Assembly (NCBI GenBank): GCA_947579605.1 | Contig: OX388325.1 | Coordinates: 9,605,572 to 9,669,571 of the forward strand | Reading direction: 5' to 3' | Origin: Athripsodes cinereus | Lineage: Eukaryota; Arthropoda; Insecta; Trichoptera; Leptoceridae | Length of the DNA stretch: 64,000 bases | Shown here: positions 25,049 to 38,100 of the stretch, piece after piece | Position numbering within the stretch: the first letter of the stretch is position 1 | How the letters are laid out: every line of letters starts with the position of its first letter | The notes under the pieces: generated by a model | Seen by the model: the letters and a program-made list of their open reading frames with translations, nothing else | Told to the model about the DNA's origin: nothing | The model's database searches: none | Position numbers and translations under genes: made by a program

Positions 25049-25576
25049 GGTATAAAGCACAAAAGACACATGTTCACATTTGACACATTCAAGAAAACAG
25101 GTTTTTAAAGTTTGAGATTCTCAATTAATTCACCAACCTCAAATTAATGCACAAGGTGTTGAAAATCTTAATCTTTGTTTTTTTTTTTAATGTCATTTAT
25201 TACTAATTTTTAATTTTATTTTTAACCAGAATGTCAAGAATTAACATTTTTAGATGATGGTCATGGACATGTGTTCGGAAGTGTGATGGAAGTGCCGCTC
25301 ACGGCGACTTTTGGGATGCGTGCACAGATGACACATGTCCGTCCTAAATGGACATGAGTTTTTTTAGAATCTTCATATCTTATGTGACATGTTACATCTG
25401 TGCACAAAACAAAGTGCATTTGAGGACATGTGACAGTTTTTACTAAATATTTCAATAATGATATTAAAATTGTTGGTAATATTTAGTCAGGACATAGATG
25501 GCGTTGTAACCGATCTTGTACATGTATTAACTCATTTTATCTAAAATGTGGACATGTGTCTTTTGTGCTTTATACC
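25049..25576. mobile_element. 528-bp MITE with about 33-bp terminal inverted repeats
   Basis: The left end GGTATAAAGCACAAAAGACA continues for about 33 bp and matches the complement of the right end with one mismatch in the first 33. ATCGA occurs next to both ends (25043-25047 and 25577-25581), a possible 5-bp duplication. GACATGTG and related words recur inside. No transposase frame is present. Confidence 0.75.
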
Positions 25577-25659
25577 ATCGATATAATTTATATTGTGAAA
25601 ATTACAGTGTTTAATTTAATAATCATTTTAGTAGAAGTAAAATAATAGTGTTTGTAAAA

Positions 25660-25835
25660 CAAAATAAGGTGGTTGGCAGCTCGAAGGTTGAATCCTGGAC
25701 TTTCGATCCAGAAATCTTGGGTTCGAATTCTTGATACAACTATATTGTTGGTTATTCTGAGAGTGTTTAGGGTGTATTTGGGTTCATCAGAAATCCAGAT
25801 TCATCCTTATTGTTGAAAAGAAACTTGCTATTACC
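25660..25835 (+). repeat. tRNA-derived SINE head
   Basis: An A-box-like GGTGGTTGGCAGC is followed by an anticodon-arm-like CTGGACTTTCGATCCAG (5-bp stem, 7-nt loop) and a B-box-like GGTTCGAATTC. After that come GTGTATTTGGGTTCATCAGA and an AT-rich tail. The 5' head resembles the one at 38158. It is a pseudo-tRNA SINE head, not a functional tRNA, because the acceptor arms do not pair. Confidence 0.6.
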
Positions 25836-25956
25836 TATAATGAGTAATATTAACATTGCTTGACTTACAATTTATATATATTTTTTTGTATCGCAATTTA
25901 CCTAATTCAAAATAATATGAATGAAATAAAAAATAATACTTTTTAAATGAATTTGT

Positions 25957-25962
25957 TTTATT
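25957..25962 (-). promoter_or_regulatory. Candidate poly(A) signal of ORC4
   Basis: AATAAA on the minus strand, about 230 bp downstream of the ORC4 stop codon, in an AT-rich 3' UTR. Confidence 0.45.
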
Positions 25963-26193
25963 CATTACACACCTGGCTAGAGACGTACAAAATATTTGAT
26001 TTTTTTCCTACTGTAAGTACATGATTGTTTATGGTTTTGTCCACCACTATAGTGCCTCAAACTTGAATGCAATGGAATTGGCCAATCAATATGTCCATGT
26101 TCCTTTGATGAAGAATTTTTGTCGAAAAAACAAGAATATTAAATATTCCTATTAAGAACACAAGGCAGAAACAAAAATATTATAATTAACATA

Positions 26194-29100
26194 TCAAATT
26201 AAAGAACTGGCTGCCCACTGAACAAGTTCTGTAGGAATAGCTTTGAATGAATTTACAGCACTCAGAATCTGCGAAGGCGTTACATTTAATCTATACATGA
26301 TGTACTCTTTCTGTAATTGTTGAAGTCCACTCCCAGCGTCATTCTTACAAGGGCTGATGAGTTCCAATGAACGTAGATGCTCAAAAGCTTTGAGCACCAC
26401 AGCTCGTGGGACAGATTGCGATGATGAGTTGCTATTTACAAATTTCGAATATCTGAAAATAAATATAATTTAATTATTATCAATACTAAATAGACAATGA
26501 TGGTTTGAGCATATGCAAAGATTGAAGAGAACAAAATAACTAAAGAATAAACATTGCTGAAAGAATGGGTGATCTTGAGACATGACCACCTGAGGATTCC
26601 ATGGTTATCATATTACATCCTAAAGAATGGACACGTGCCGAGTACAGCGAACATGAAAACAGCACACATGAAGAACTATTTGAATATTGTAGAAGCACAA
26701 AGCATGTGCAACAACAAGAATAAAGTGCAGAAAAACCAATATCTACTCCATTGATGAAAGATAATTTGTTTTTTCACAGGAATCAATGTAAAACTTAAGG
26801 TTTTACTCCATTTCACTGTGAACAATCTGGCTGAGGCTCGCCTCTTGCCTTTGCACATTGAACGAAACTTACTCATCACCAAAACATGTGTTTGGATTTG
26901 GCTGAAAGATGTTGTGTTTTAAAGTTAGCATATTTGTTTTATCACAGAAAGGCCGACACATCATCAAATCCGCAGTGTTACTCTTGACAGTCGATCCCAA
27001 TCCCAAAATCGTAAAATTTCAAAATGGTACTCTTGAAATTCGACGCTAGTGCCAAATTGCATTGAAATCGAGTGTTGATTTGAAGAACATGTGAAATCGT
27101 GTAAAATTTGAAAATTGGTACTCTTGACGTCGTTTTGACAGTTACTCAATTTCGTGGGATTGTGTTGAAATCCTCTAAATGTCATTACATACACGATCGC
27201 GAGAAAGTAACTTTTTTGAAATTGAGAAGAAGTAATTTTATTAAATTTCTTTAAAAAATGACTCCTTTGGCATTATTTTTTAATAATTTGGAAAACGCGC
27301 ATCAAGCCGATATTGAAGAACGTAATAACTTGCGCAGAATAGCAAGATATTCACAAAATGCGTTAAGTATGAGTGATGGAGAATTCATTGGATATTATAG
27401 AATATCTAAAGAGATGTTCCTAGAGTTGTGCGAGATTTTGGAACCTCATATGGCAAGACCTAAAAGGCGAAGTGATATTTCGATCAAATTTAAGGTAGGT
27501 TATTTGTATAAAAATATCATTGGCAAAATTCGGGGATCAAATATTCTGTATACTAAATTAATTTAAATTTTTGTGTGATTATATATTTTGGATATACAGA
27601 TTCTTGTCACATTGTCTTTTTATGCAACAGGAAGTTACCAACGCCTCGTTGGAGGGACGCACGGGACATTGATGTCCCAATAATCAGTCTCTCGAGCAAT
27701 TAAAGAAGTCACGGATGCCTTCAATGTTGAGCAAATTATTCAAAAATTTATTGTTCTCCCTCAAAATCAGCAACAAAGGGACCAAATAAAAAAAGGTTCA
27801 TATTAAAATGAAGTAGGTATCTTAGAAATCACCCCTTTCATTTCTATAAGAGTGTGACATAATGAATATTTTTTTAGATTTTATGAAAAATTTAGAGTAC
27901 CGGGAGTGATTGAGTGCACTGATGGAACTCACGTGGCAATGGTTCGGCCTAACCAAAACGAAGAGTGTTATTTCAATAACAGAAAACATTGCCACTCAAG
28001 GTATGAACATATCTATTTTGTTTCAATACTAGCAAGTTTTGTTTTTATAATAGGTATAGCTGTGTTTGTTATTTCCTCATATTGTTTATAGATTTGTGAC
28101 GCTAATCAAAACATAATAAGTATTGATGTATCTTTTGGTGGAGCCACTTATGACAGCTTCATATGGAACCAACACCCTATAAGGAATCATTTGATTAATT
28201 TAATTAATCAAGGGGAGACAGACTATCAGGTGAAACATTGCTCATAATTATTTGGAAGTCTTTATAAGTTTTATAGTATTGTCAGCAACGGTTCCAAAAA
28301 GTTGTAATTTCAGGTGATTCGGGCTATGCTTAAAGGGAGTACATATATGATGACACCCATTATAGATGCAGCAGAAGGATCTCCTGAGGAGTATTACACA
28401 ACCATCCATTGTAGTGCTCGCAATACAGTGGAGAGAACAATCGGAGTGTTAAAAGGTCGTAGGAGATGTCTTCTCAAACATAGAGTGCTTCATTACAAAC
28501 CCAATGTAGTTGGTAAAATTATAAATGCATGTTGTGTGCTTCACAACTTTTGTAATGTGCACAATATGCAATTCGACATCTTTACCGCAGGAAGTCATGA
28601 AAATGATATAACAACACTCACAGCAACAACAGTTGTTTCTGCAGCTCATGATTTACATGAAGGTTTACGAGCCAGAGATGAATTAGTCCATCAGCTGTGG
28701 GATTCACGTTATGTGCGAATTTAACCTGTCCGTGAGTGAATAAGAAAAAAATAAAAGTGTATGGCAGAGTGAATTAATTCAACTTTGACTTTTTGAATAT
28801 TTTTTTGTTGCATGTTATAGAAAATGATCCCTAGAATAAATATTTACAAGTAACCAACACTCAAAAATTAATAATAACGGAGTTATATAACAAAAACATA
28901 TTTGACGCGTCATGTCTGCTCCAGTATTGTCAACAATGGGTTCAACATATTGGATGGGTTAGAATATTTATTATTATTAAAAATATTTATTATTATTTGT
29001 TTTTAACAAAAACTTATGTAGGTACTAAAAACTAATTAAATTGTCCAGAATTAGCACAAAAGGTAAAAAAAACTTCACAAAACACTCCATAAAATAACAC

Positions 29101-32100
29101 ACATAGCGCACGTAGCAAAATGGTTTGCAACCGCGATGTATTTCAAGCGGCGGTCACGTGACATTTTGTATAGGCGATAAATAAGGTCTAAACACGTTTA
29201 TTTTTGAATTTTTTCCTTGTTATTGGTAAAGTATATCCGACAGATTGGACCAATGATGAAATTGATGAATTTGGCGGGAATACCAAAATATTACTGGATC
29301 AAACGCACCAGTGCGTGCGTACTCCAGATCCCATAATATTTTTTGCACGCACCGGTGCGTTGGTACTCCTTTACAGGTTAAAAGTATACGTTTCACGTAT
29401 GTATATGTTATAGAATATGTAAATTTTCAAGGTTTGTAAAAATAACAAAATTGTGATAGTGTAATAATAATTTTAATATGATATTTTTTATAATTTATAT
29501 TAATATTTATAATAATTTTATTTACTAATTATACTAGATAATTAAATTATAATAATTATATTTACTATTTATACTAGATAATTAAATTACTAAAAAAATA
29601 CAATATACAAAATAAAAACTATTAAAACGTTATACTAAACAATTTTCCTATGCTTAAACTATTTCCTACCACATATTATTGCCTTTGCAATGTCCCTCAA
29701 GGCTGCTGCCACTTCAGTAGACCCTGAACGAATGGCAGCATTAGTTTGATTCAATGAATCAGCACACTGCCCCAATTTTTCAGCAGCTTCTTTCAACGCC
29801 ATCACTGTTAAGTGTTCTGCTTCCACCCGTTTTTCTTAGATTAAAACGAGACACTCACGTTCCTCCAACACCTGTGTTCTGGCGAAACGAGAACGTCTCG
29901 TTTGGATGCGGGGACTCCTTACAGCTTGTAGATGTGGACTCCTAGCAGCTAGTAGATGTGGGCTCTGTCTGCTTTGAGTATGTGGACTCCGTCTAGGCGC
30001 TGATGAAAAGAAAAAATAAATATATCACTAGTTTATTATCAAAGTCAACTTTTTTTGTAATTTTTCAAATGTGTGATCATTTACATCGTGGAATTCCATT
30101 TTAATAAACTATTTTTGAAAAAACAAACACTGTATTTTCCACATTTACAATTTACATCGTAGAATTCCATTTTAATAAACTATTTTTGAAAAAACAAACA
30201 CTGTATTTTCCACTTTTACAAAAGTAGAAAATACAGTTTTTTGAAAAAACAAACACTGTACATATTTTCCACATTTACAAAATTTTGTAAAAGTGGAAAA
30301 TACAGTGTTTGTTTTTTCAAAAATAGTTTTTTTTGTAAGTTTTCTGGCTACCACCTACATATACTATTATTACTAAGTTCTTACTTGAAACAGCTGGAAG
30401 ACTCAAAGCAGGTAGCCGGGTAGTGTGCTCTTCTTGGATGGAGGAAAACATGGAGCTGGTGGACTCCGATTGGGTAGATGGGTGGTCATCTTGGGAAGAA
30501 GATGGTAAATCCACAACGGCTGTTATTGATGACACTGGCTAGAAAATTATCATATTAAATTTTTTGTTAGTCACTATAGTTGGTAGTGGAACATTTAAGA
30601 TAAATCGTTATTTTTAACTCAAGGAATAATTTTTTTAATTAAATTATATCAGATTATAATTATTTATTTCTGCAAATTCATAATATATTATATCATACTA
30701 TATACTTTTTTTAAATTCATAACACAATTGTTTCCCAAGAAATATTCTACGCTAATAAATATAATACAAGTACTCTGCCTCCATTTCTTGCTTGCTTCTT
30801 CACAGAATGAAGCAGGAATCTCACGCACAAGAGATTAACTGAATCAACAGTGCATAGAGCAATTTGATTAAAATAATGTTTCATCTAGGTACCATATTTT
30901 AAATGGTATATTCATAAGTTGATTAAGTTATTACCAATAAGCAAATAGAAAAAAAAACTCATTAACATATTAAGATGATAACATACCGTAGTAGGAAATG
31001 GATATACAAAAACATCAGTATCTCCTTGAGCAAAAGACCTACCACCAGGCCACAACTAATGCCAACATCCGCTCTTCGATCGTAGTCAGCTCCGGCACAT
31101 TGTGGTTTCCACCACCGATTGATTTGCTTGATATCGACCTCCTTGAGCACAATTTTTTGAGCGAACATTTTTTGTCCACCCAAAGCTTCCGATGAAACAT
31201 ACATGGAAAATAAAATGGAATAAGTTACACGAAAAATAGAACTTTTAAGATTTTAAAGTGGACATGACTAGGTAGTAAATCATCAAAAATAATGTAAAAT
31301 AGAAAGAACATCACAAATGAACATGAATAAAAGATAAAATGTGTACACACCACCTTTGACCAGCCTTTGCCGTCTTTTATCGCTCCACCAATCGAGTTAA
31401 GCATTACTGCTGCCTCATTCCACTTTCTTTTTGTATTCTGGATTTTGCTCCAGAAATTGCACAAGGGATTCTATTTGATGAGATGTAGGCCTGTTACTCG
31501 TCTGTAAAACATCAAAACTTATTATACTTAACCAATTATGCAGGCGAGGGCCTTCAAAGGAATTATCTAAAATTACAATTATATAATACAAGATCACATA
31601 ATTGAATAAATATAACAGAGATTAATTACAATAAAGATTTAAAATATTTGTGTAAAATGCAGTTGATTTGTTTTTCTTTTATTTCAACACTAGTTCTAGC
31701 TTTATTTACAAATCACTCTCTTGGAGTTCACATATAACTTTGTTCTATATTAACAAATTAAGAAATATATAGATATATATTTATACGATTCAATTTGATA
31801 TTAAAATTAATCAGCAAATAAAATAATACTTACATTTTTAATAATTAAAATCAAACAAACAACGCAACACTGAAATGCAGAAACGTCTGAATTTATATTT
31901 GAAATGAGTGTTCTATTTACAAAAAAAAAATAATCCTAAAATATAATCGCTATGATTAGATAATGAGTTTAATTCACGATGTATTTAAATTATCACTTGA
32001 TTTTATATGTAGATCTGCGACCGGTTTCGATACGCTAGTACCATTCAGTTTATATTCTGCTCGTGAATGGTACTAGCGTATCGAAACCGGTTGCAGATCT

Positions 32101-35100
32101 ACATATAAAATCAAGTGATAATTTAAATACATCGTGAATTAAACTCATTATCTAATCATGTCGCGTAATTATCACATAGTTAATGCCAAAAACATCGAAA
32201 ATATTATAATCGCTAGGGTCATTGCACCAGTATTTGACACTGAACCAGTGTTTGACATTCTGTCTTAAACTGACTCCAGATAGTCATACATGCACACATT
32301 TTTAGTGCTAGTATGCTTTTTGTCATCCGTGTTCATTTTAGTATCCCCTGTGATGTCATTACTGGTGGTTGTTATTACGCGTGCCGCTGCAATAAAAATA
32401 TTCTAACACAAGGCATGTTTTTTTCTAATTTCTTATGAATCAAGATAAGGACAAGGGTATTATAATCTGCATACATCTTTTTCGAGATGTTATTTTTTTG
32501 GTTGATTAGTATTTATCATAGTCATTATTGCTTTGAATAATGTGTTGATTGCCATATTTCTTGAATTTAGTAATTTTGAGTACTTTATTAGCAGTGTCAA
32601 TCACTGGAGTCGTATATCATACTAATTCTCCAGTCTTTGACAAAGTGTCAATTACTGGGGTTTATAAGAAATCCAGTGTTTGCCACTACTGCCAAATATT
32701 TTTATTTATTTATTTTTTCTATTAACATCATCAGTGAGGGAAGGCATTTGAAACTCAAGTTATGAATTGAAACATTTTGTGAAAAAAAGTGGAAAATTTA
32801 TTTGTGTTTGTGACAGATGGCTCCAAACAAAAAACCCAAATTCCTTTGGGATAAAGAGAATATGAAGAGTGTAGTAGATGCTGTCAAAAACGGCATGTCT
32901 CCAATGCAAGCATCCAAGAGATATGAAGTACCCAGAAGCTCATTAATTTATATTTGACTTTTGTCTTTTCAAATGAGATTTGACGATAATGTCCGCAATT
33001 TTTTTTTTATTTAAGTGTAGGTAGGTACCTATATACTTTTCAATAATATTATAAAGTACCTAAATATGTTGGTTTTTATTTCTAATAAACATTTTAAGCA
33101 GTCTCAGTTTATTTATTTACTTTACTACTATGAAATATTATTTTTTCTATGTGTCAAACACTGGAGTTTTATGTGTCAATAACTGGTGAAATTGTGACAA
33201 ACACTAGATATCACCAACTCAATTAATTAAAAAAATATTAAAAATGTGTAGTGATACATTTGATAAATATAGGTAGGTTATTATATTTATAGGATAACCA
33301 GCTACTTAAATTCAAGAAAAAGTAACCATTTTCTAAAAAAACATAGGAAATATGAAGCGAAATTGTGACAAATTTCTTATTGTGTACAAAGACTGGTGCA
33401 ATGACCCTATGTCAAATTATTATATTTGTTAAGTAGGGCAGTTATTAGTAAATAAATTCGACTTTTTTATGTTTCAAAAATATATCGCCAATCTCAATTA
33501 CGATTTCGATCGCGCGGGATTGGGTTCAAGAGTACGGTTTTGAAGTTGGAATTGAGATTGAGATTGGAATCGTATTGGCATTGGATTAGGATCGAATCGA
33601 GTGTCAAGAGTATAGCTAATTAGAAGAATGACTACTTCAATTCAAATTTCATCCATCTATGCACGCAGAAAAGCAACATACATCACACTTATGAAAGATA
33701 ATTTGTTTTTTCACAGGAGTCAATAGAACAATTAACGTTTTACTCTATTTCACTGGATACAGTCGGATGGAGTCTCATATTTATTTTCAAAGATAAAAAA
33801 ATATATATAATACCTGTTATAAACAATTTCAAAATTGACTGGTTGGTTGTCAAATATCTCCGAGTGATGTTTCATTGTAATGATTAGTGAGAGCTCCAGT
33901 ATAGAGAGAGACAGCAGCATGTTTGTCTTGTCATCTACACCTAGGACACTTTCACACACAGTTAGGAAGTCAGATGGTTCCAATTGTGGATGGTTTGAGG
34001 ATAACTTACATACAATGCGAAACTGGAATCAAAAAGAAAAGATGTAAAATATGGTTATTATTTTTTCGAAGATCTAATTCAATTGGCCTTAAATGCTCCT
34101 CCTGGGAGCGTAAAGTAGGAACAAGCATTCACCATTCAAAGCGTCTTTATGCCAATTGAGTTTCCTCTTCCCACAATCTCTCTGATGTAATTATCTCAGA
34201 ATGAATGGTTTATTGTGGAAGTGGGACCTCCTAGCCATTTGAAACATTGTAAATGAAAAAAACAGTGCTTTTTTTGCCCACTATACAAATAAATTCTCAG
34301 TAAATTTGGACACTGTAGATCTATTAAATAATTATTTCCTATGAAAAGCAAGGTTTAATGACACTTAATCAACAAATCAGTAATTAAAAATAAGTATCAA
34401 ACTTACCAAAATATCTCTAAAAGTTTGTTCGTTAACATCAATATCATAGAGACGTTGTAAAACATTCACAACTTTTTCATCTTTTGAAATCATCTCAACA
34501 TTCTCATTCCAGAAAGACACGAAAATCGGGTCTAGATCTTCAAAATCTTTCCAAGACGTACCGCACTTAGCCAAAACATCATGTGGCATTTCAAAATCGT
34601 TCAAAATTTCTTTTTTACTACTCTCATCGTCGACATTCTGATGTTTCTTTTTGTTTTTATTAATTTTATTTTTCTTTGGCGTCGATAAAACATCTGAACT
34701 TTCACTATTTACACTGCTCAAACTATCATATCTTGCTTGTCTTTTGATTTGTTTGCTCATTTCAACTGTTTTGTTCTTTTGTGGCCGTGTTATATCTGAT
34801 GGTAGACTCAATAGTTCGCAGAATAATTGCATTCTATCATTAAATGGTTTGTGCTCTTCATCTATTTGATTGTTTGGGAATAGAAATATTTGCCGATGTG
34901 AGAATCTTGATTTGACACGTTTTTCAAGCAATTCTATCACATCCAAGCGACAAGTCATACCTGAAAAAAAAGAAGATTTTTTCAATACTTTGATATAGCC
35001 TATGTGGCGGCCTCGAAGCTTCCACAACATTCCGCCGCACACCCATGCGCAGGCGCAGCGCACCGTCGCACAGCGGCGAGCCGCGGTTGGAGCGCCGACT

Positions 35101-38100
35101 GGTCATCGTCTCCTGCCACCCGCGATGTGCGCATACCTATTACTTGTGTCGTTCTGTTAGATTTTCTTAGACGCAATCTGCGTATTATCATTTTTACTTG
35201 TAAATTTATTTATTATTCATTAACTGTAATTTGTGATCGTTAATACACATGTAAGTACCAAACACTAGTATCTCTCATTTCTGAAACCTGATTCCACAAT
35301 CCTTCTTATCAGATCCTCAATCTGATACGGGGGATAGAATTTTGATGAGAAACTGTTATAAAAACACACCTTCTGATAATCAAACTCTTTTAGTTTAATC
35401 ACTTATTCATTCTTTCATTTGGAGTCAATCTTAAATACACATAGGTGAACGCCGAACGACTGGCATACCTATATATACCTAGTCAACCTTAGGTGGCCAA
35501 GACTGGCCCCTAAACCTATATTAATCAATATTATCATGGCATTCCTTAAAGTGATAACACCTGAAAAAGTCAGGTTTCATGAAATAACATATTTAAGACA
35601 TCAGTTGGCGTATAGGTGCATACTTTGGTCACAGTATTCTGCGGAGAAAAATATGCCATTCTACAGCTTATAGTAGAGGGAAAGATAGCGGGCAGATGGG
35701 GTTGGAGGCATAAAAAAGCATATGATGGCTCAAGAGTCTGCGGCAGTGGTTTGGAATACTGGATGCAGCAACCCACATCAGACCGGCCCAGGATCGTGAG
35801 GAGTTTCAAGAGATGGTCGCCAATCTCCATTAGGAGCGGCACAAGAAGAAGAAGATGATGTATGTAAAAGATAAACTGAATTAAGTAATTGAAACAATAA
35901 AATTGTTATACTTGAGTTTTATCAAGAATTTTTTTAATGGTAAACATGTCGTCTTTGCATATTCAAAAAGGGACATGTGAATTCATAAATGTTTTGACAT
36001 TTCCAGAATAAACTGCTTATAATGACATAATAACCATTTTATAAAGTGATTTTTAGTATCAAATATTAAAATTCAATACTTGAAGAATAATATTACATTA
36101 TGATTGTGACGCCGTCCCTCTCTGTACCCGGTGTCTGTTTATGCGGACGATTGTAAGTGTGAGTGGGATAGCAGCATTGTTACTTTAATGTGGATAGTCT
36201 GTAAATGTTATAAAATAAGTTTGTATACTGGCGGGTGCTATAGTTTTATATTGCTGCATTGTTTATTGTTTATTGTAAATCATTCCCCATAGGCCCCTTA
36301 CAGGACACTTGGGTTCATCATAATTACACAGGATAAAAAGAATAACATTAAAAGAATACAAAGTAGTAAGGCATCAAAATCGAGACAAAACAATGAAAAT
36401 TGAGTAAAAAAGTTGCCGAACATATAAATTTGAACATAAATAATAATTATATAATGTGAATAAAAATAATAATAATAATGCATTTTTCAGTACTAAAAGG
36501 ATGTAAAGAGTCCCCTTAGTACCACGTCTTTAGTACAATATTTGATTTTTTAACAAAAGAAACAGAGAGGAAGGACGAATGACACACATTACACTCAATA
36601 ATATTATGTTATAATATATTTTTCAACACTAGCAGGATGTAAAGAGTCCCCCTAGTGTCATGTCCAAAGTACAATATTTATTTAATTATTTATCAGATAA
36701 ATCACAAGAACAAAAGTCAACGATGAGTCATACACATGATATAAAGGCTGGTAAGCTATAAATTATGAGTCAGTCGGTTTGATAGCCAATATCTCTTCGA
36801 TAGTATAAAAGGCGTTGCCAACAAGATACTTTTTAATCTCTCGCCTGAAGGACAGAATATCCAGTGTTTTGAATTTTTTTGGTAGGTTGTTATAAAGTCG
36901 AACGCTCACACAGATAAAACTCTTGGACACTTTAGTTAACCTGTGTTCAGGAAGGCGTATTAACTCTTTTGTTCTTATGTTGTAGTCATGGTAGTCAGAG
37001 TTAAAAGGTGTTTTGTCAATATTTTTATGTGCATACAACAAGCATTCAAGAGCAAATGCACATGGAACTGTTAATATACCCTGTTCTTTGAACGCAGTTC
37101 TGCAAGAATCTCTAGGATACATACCGAGTAGTGTTCGAAGTGCCCTTTTTTGTAGAATAAACACTCTACCTGATTCTGCGCCCATTCCCCAACACAAAAT
37201 CCCATAACACATAATGGAATGAAAATATGAATAGTAGACAGATTTAGCTGTGTCCTTTCCACATATGTCTTTTATTTTTTTTATGGCATATATTGCACTA
37301 TTTAACTTTTTGCATAATTGTTCAATATGTTTATCCCATTTCAAACCTTCATCCAAAACTACTCCCAAAAATTTACTTTCAACAACCTTCTCTATACCTT
37401 TCTCAGAGAGAGCACTGGTAAATGGATCTAAGTTGTCTGGTCCACCAAGAGAGAAACTCATAGCACTCGTTTTTGTCATATTTAGGACTAAAGAGTTATC
37501 ATCAAACCAATTTTTTAGTAATGTTAGTGTTTCTAGAGCATTATTTATGTTTTCTGAATTATTTTTTTTACCTTTGAGAATCAGTGAGGTATCGTCAGCA
37601 AACATTACAATCTCAGAATTTGGGTTAGTACAATTTGGGAGGTCATTTATATAAATAAGAAATAAAAGCGGTCCAAGCACGGATCCCTGTGGAACACCAC
37701 TACTTATTTTAACAGTCTGTGATTTTGCATTATTAACTTCAACATACTGCTGTCTATTTTTTAAATACGATTGAAAGAATCTGTTTTCCATATCAATAAT
37801 TCCATAGCATTTTAATTTTTCGAGTAATATATCATGATTACATTGTATAGATGTACATTGTATAGTTATGTGTATGTGTGTGTGTGATAAGTAAATGTGA
37901 CTGCGTTTGAAATAATTGTTGTATTGCATCGAACTAAATATGATTTTTTGTATATGTTTAATGGCCTTGTGCCGTATATGTTATTTAATAAATAAATAAA
38001 TAAATATCACATGCCAATAAAAAGTCCAAACTACAATTTTAATACCTTAATGAATAGTTTTAAAAGAGTATGCCCAAATAAAAATGTGCGCACATGTCTC

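Larger units (their letters stand above)
26975..33617. mobile_element. Two-gene PIF/Harbinger transposon in an ORC4 intron
   Basis: The left end GTGTTACTCTTGACAGTCGA and the right end TCGAGTGTCAAGAGTATAGC are imperfect inverted repeats. TACTCTTGA recurs subterminally in the left end (27052, 27119), and its complement recurs at the right (33528). A HARBI1-like transposase (+, 27258-28724) and a Myb/SANT-like accessory gene (-, 29659-31597) lie inside, the standard two-gene Harbinger plan. Both are frame-broken. A pogo-like element (32216-33407) and a long hairpin (31951-32159) lie in the right half. A 3-bp duplication could not be fixed because the ends are worn. Confidence 0.8.

Noticed and set aside
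25668..25740. Functional tRNA-Glu gene
   Set aside because: The anticodon arm and B box look right, but the acceptor and D arms do not pair and the sequence continues into a SINE-like tail.
26676..26882. Extra ORC4 exon on the minus strand (68-codon frame)
   Set aside because: ORC4 joins in phase directly from 33814 to 26452, and the flanking residues (VYN|RYSKFV) match family continuity. This frame covers a direct repeat and LINE scrap.
35004..35243. Arginine/alanine-rich protein genes in the GC-rich island
   Set aside because: Open frames on both strands reflect the high GC content of a short block. None has a signature or splice context.
37250..37654. 134-codon plus-strand gene
   Set aside because: It is the antisense shadow of the reverse transcriptase frame on the minus strand.
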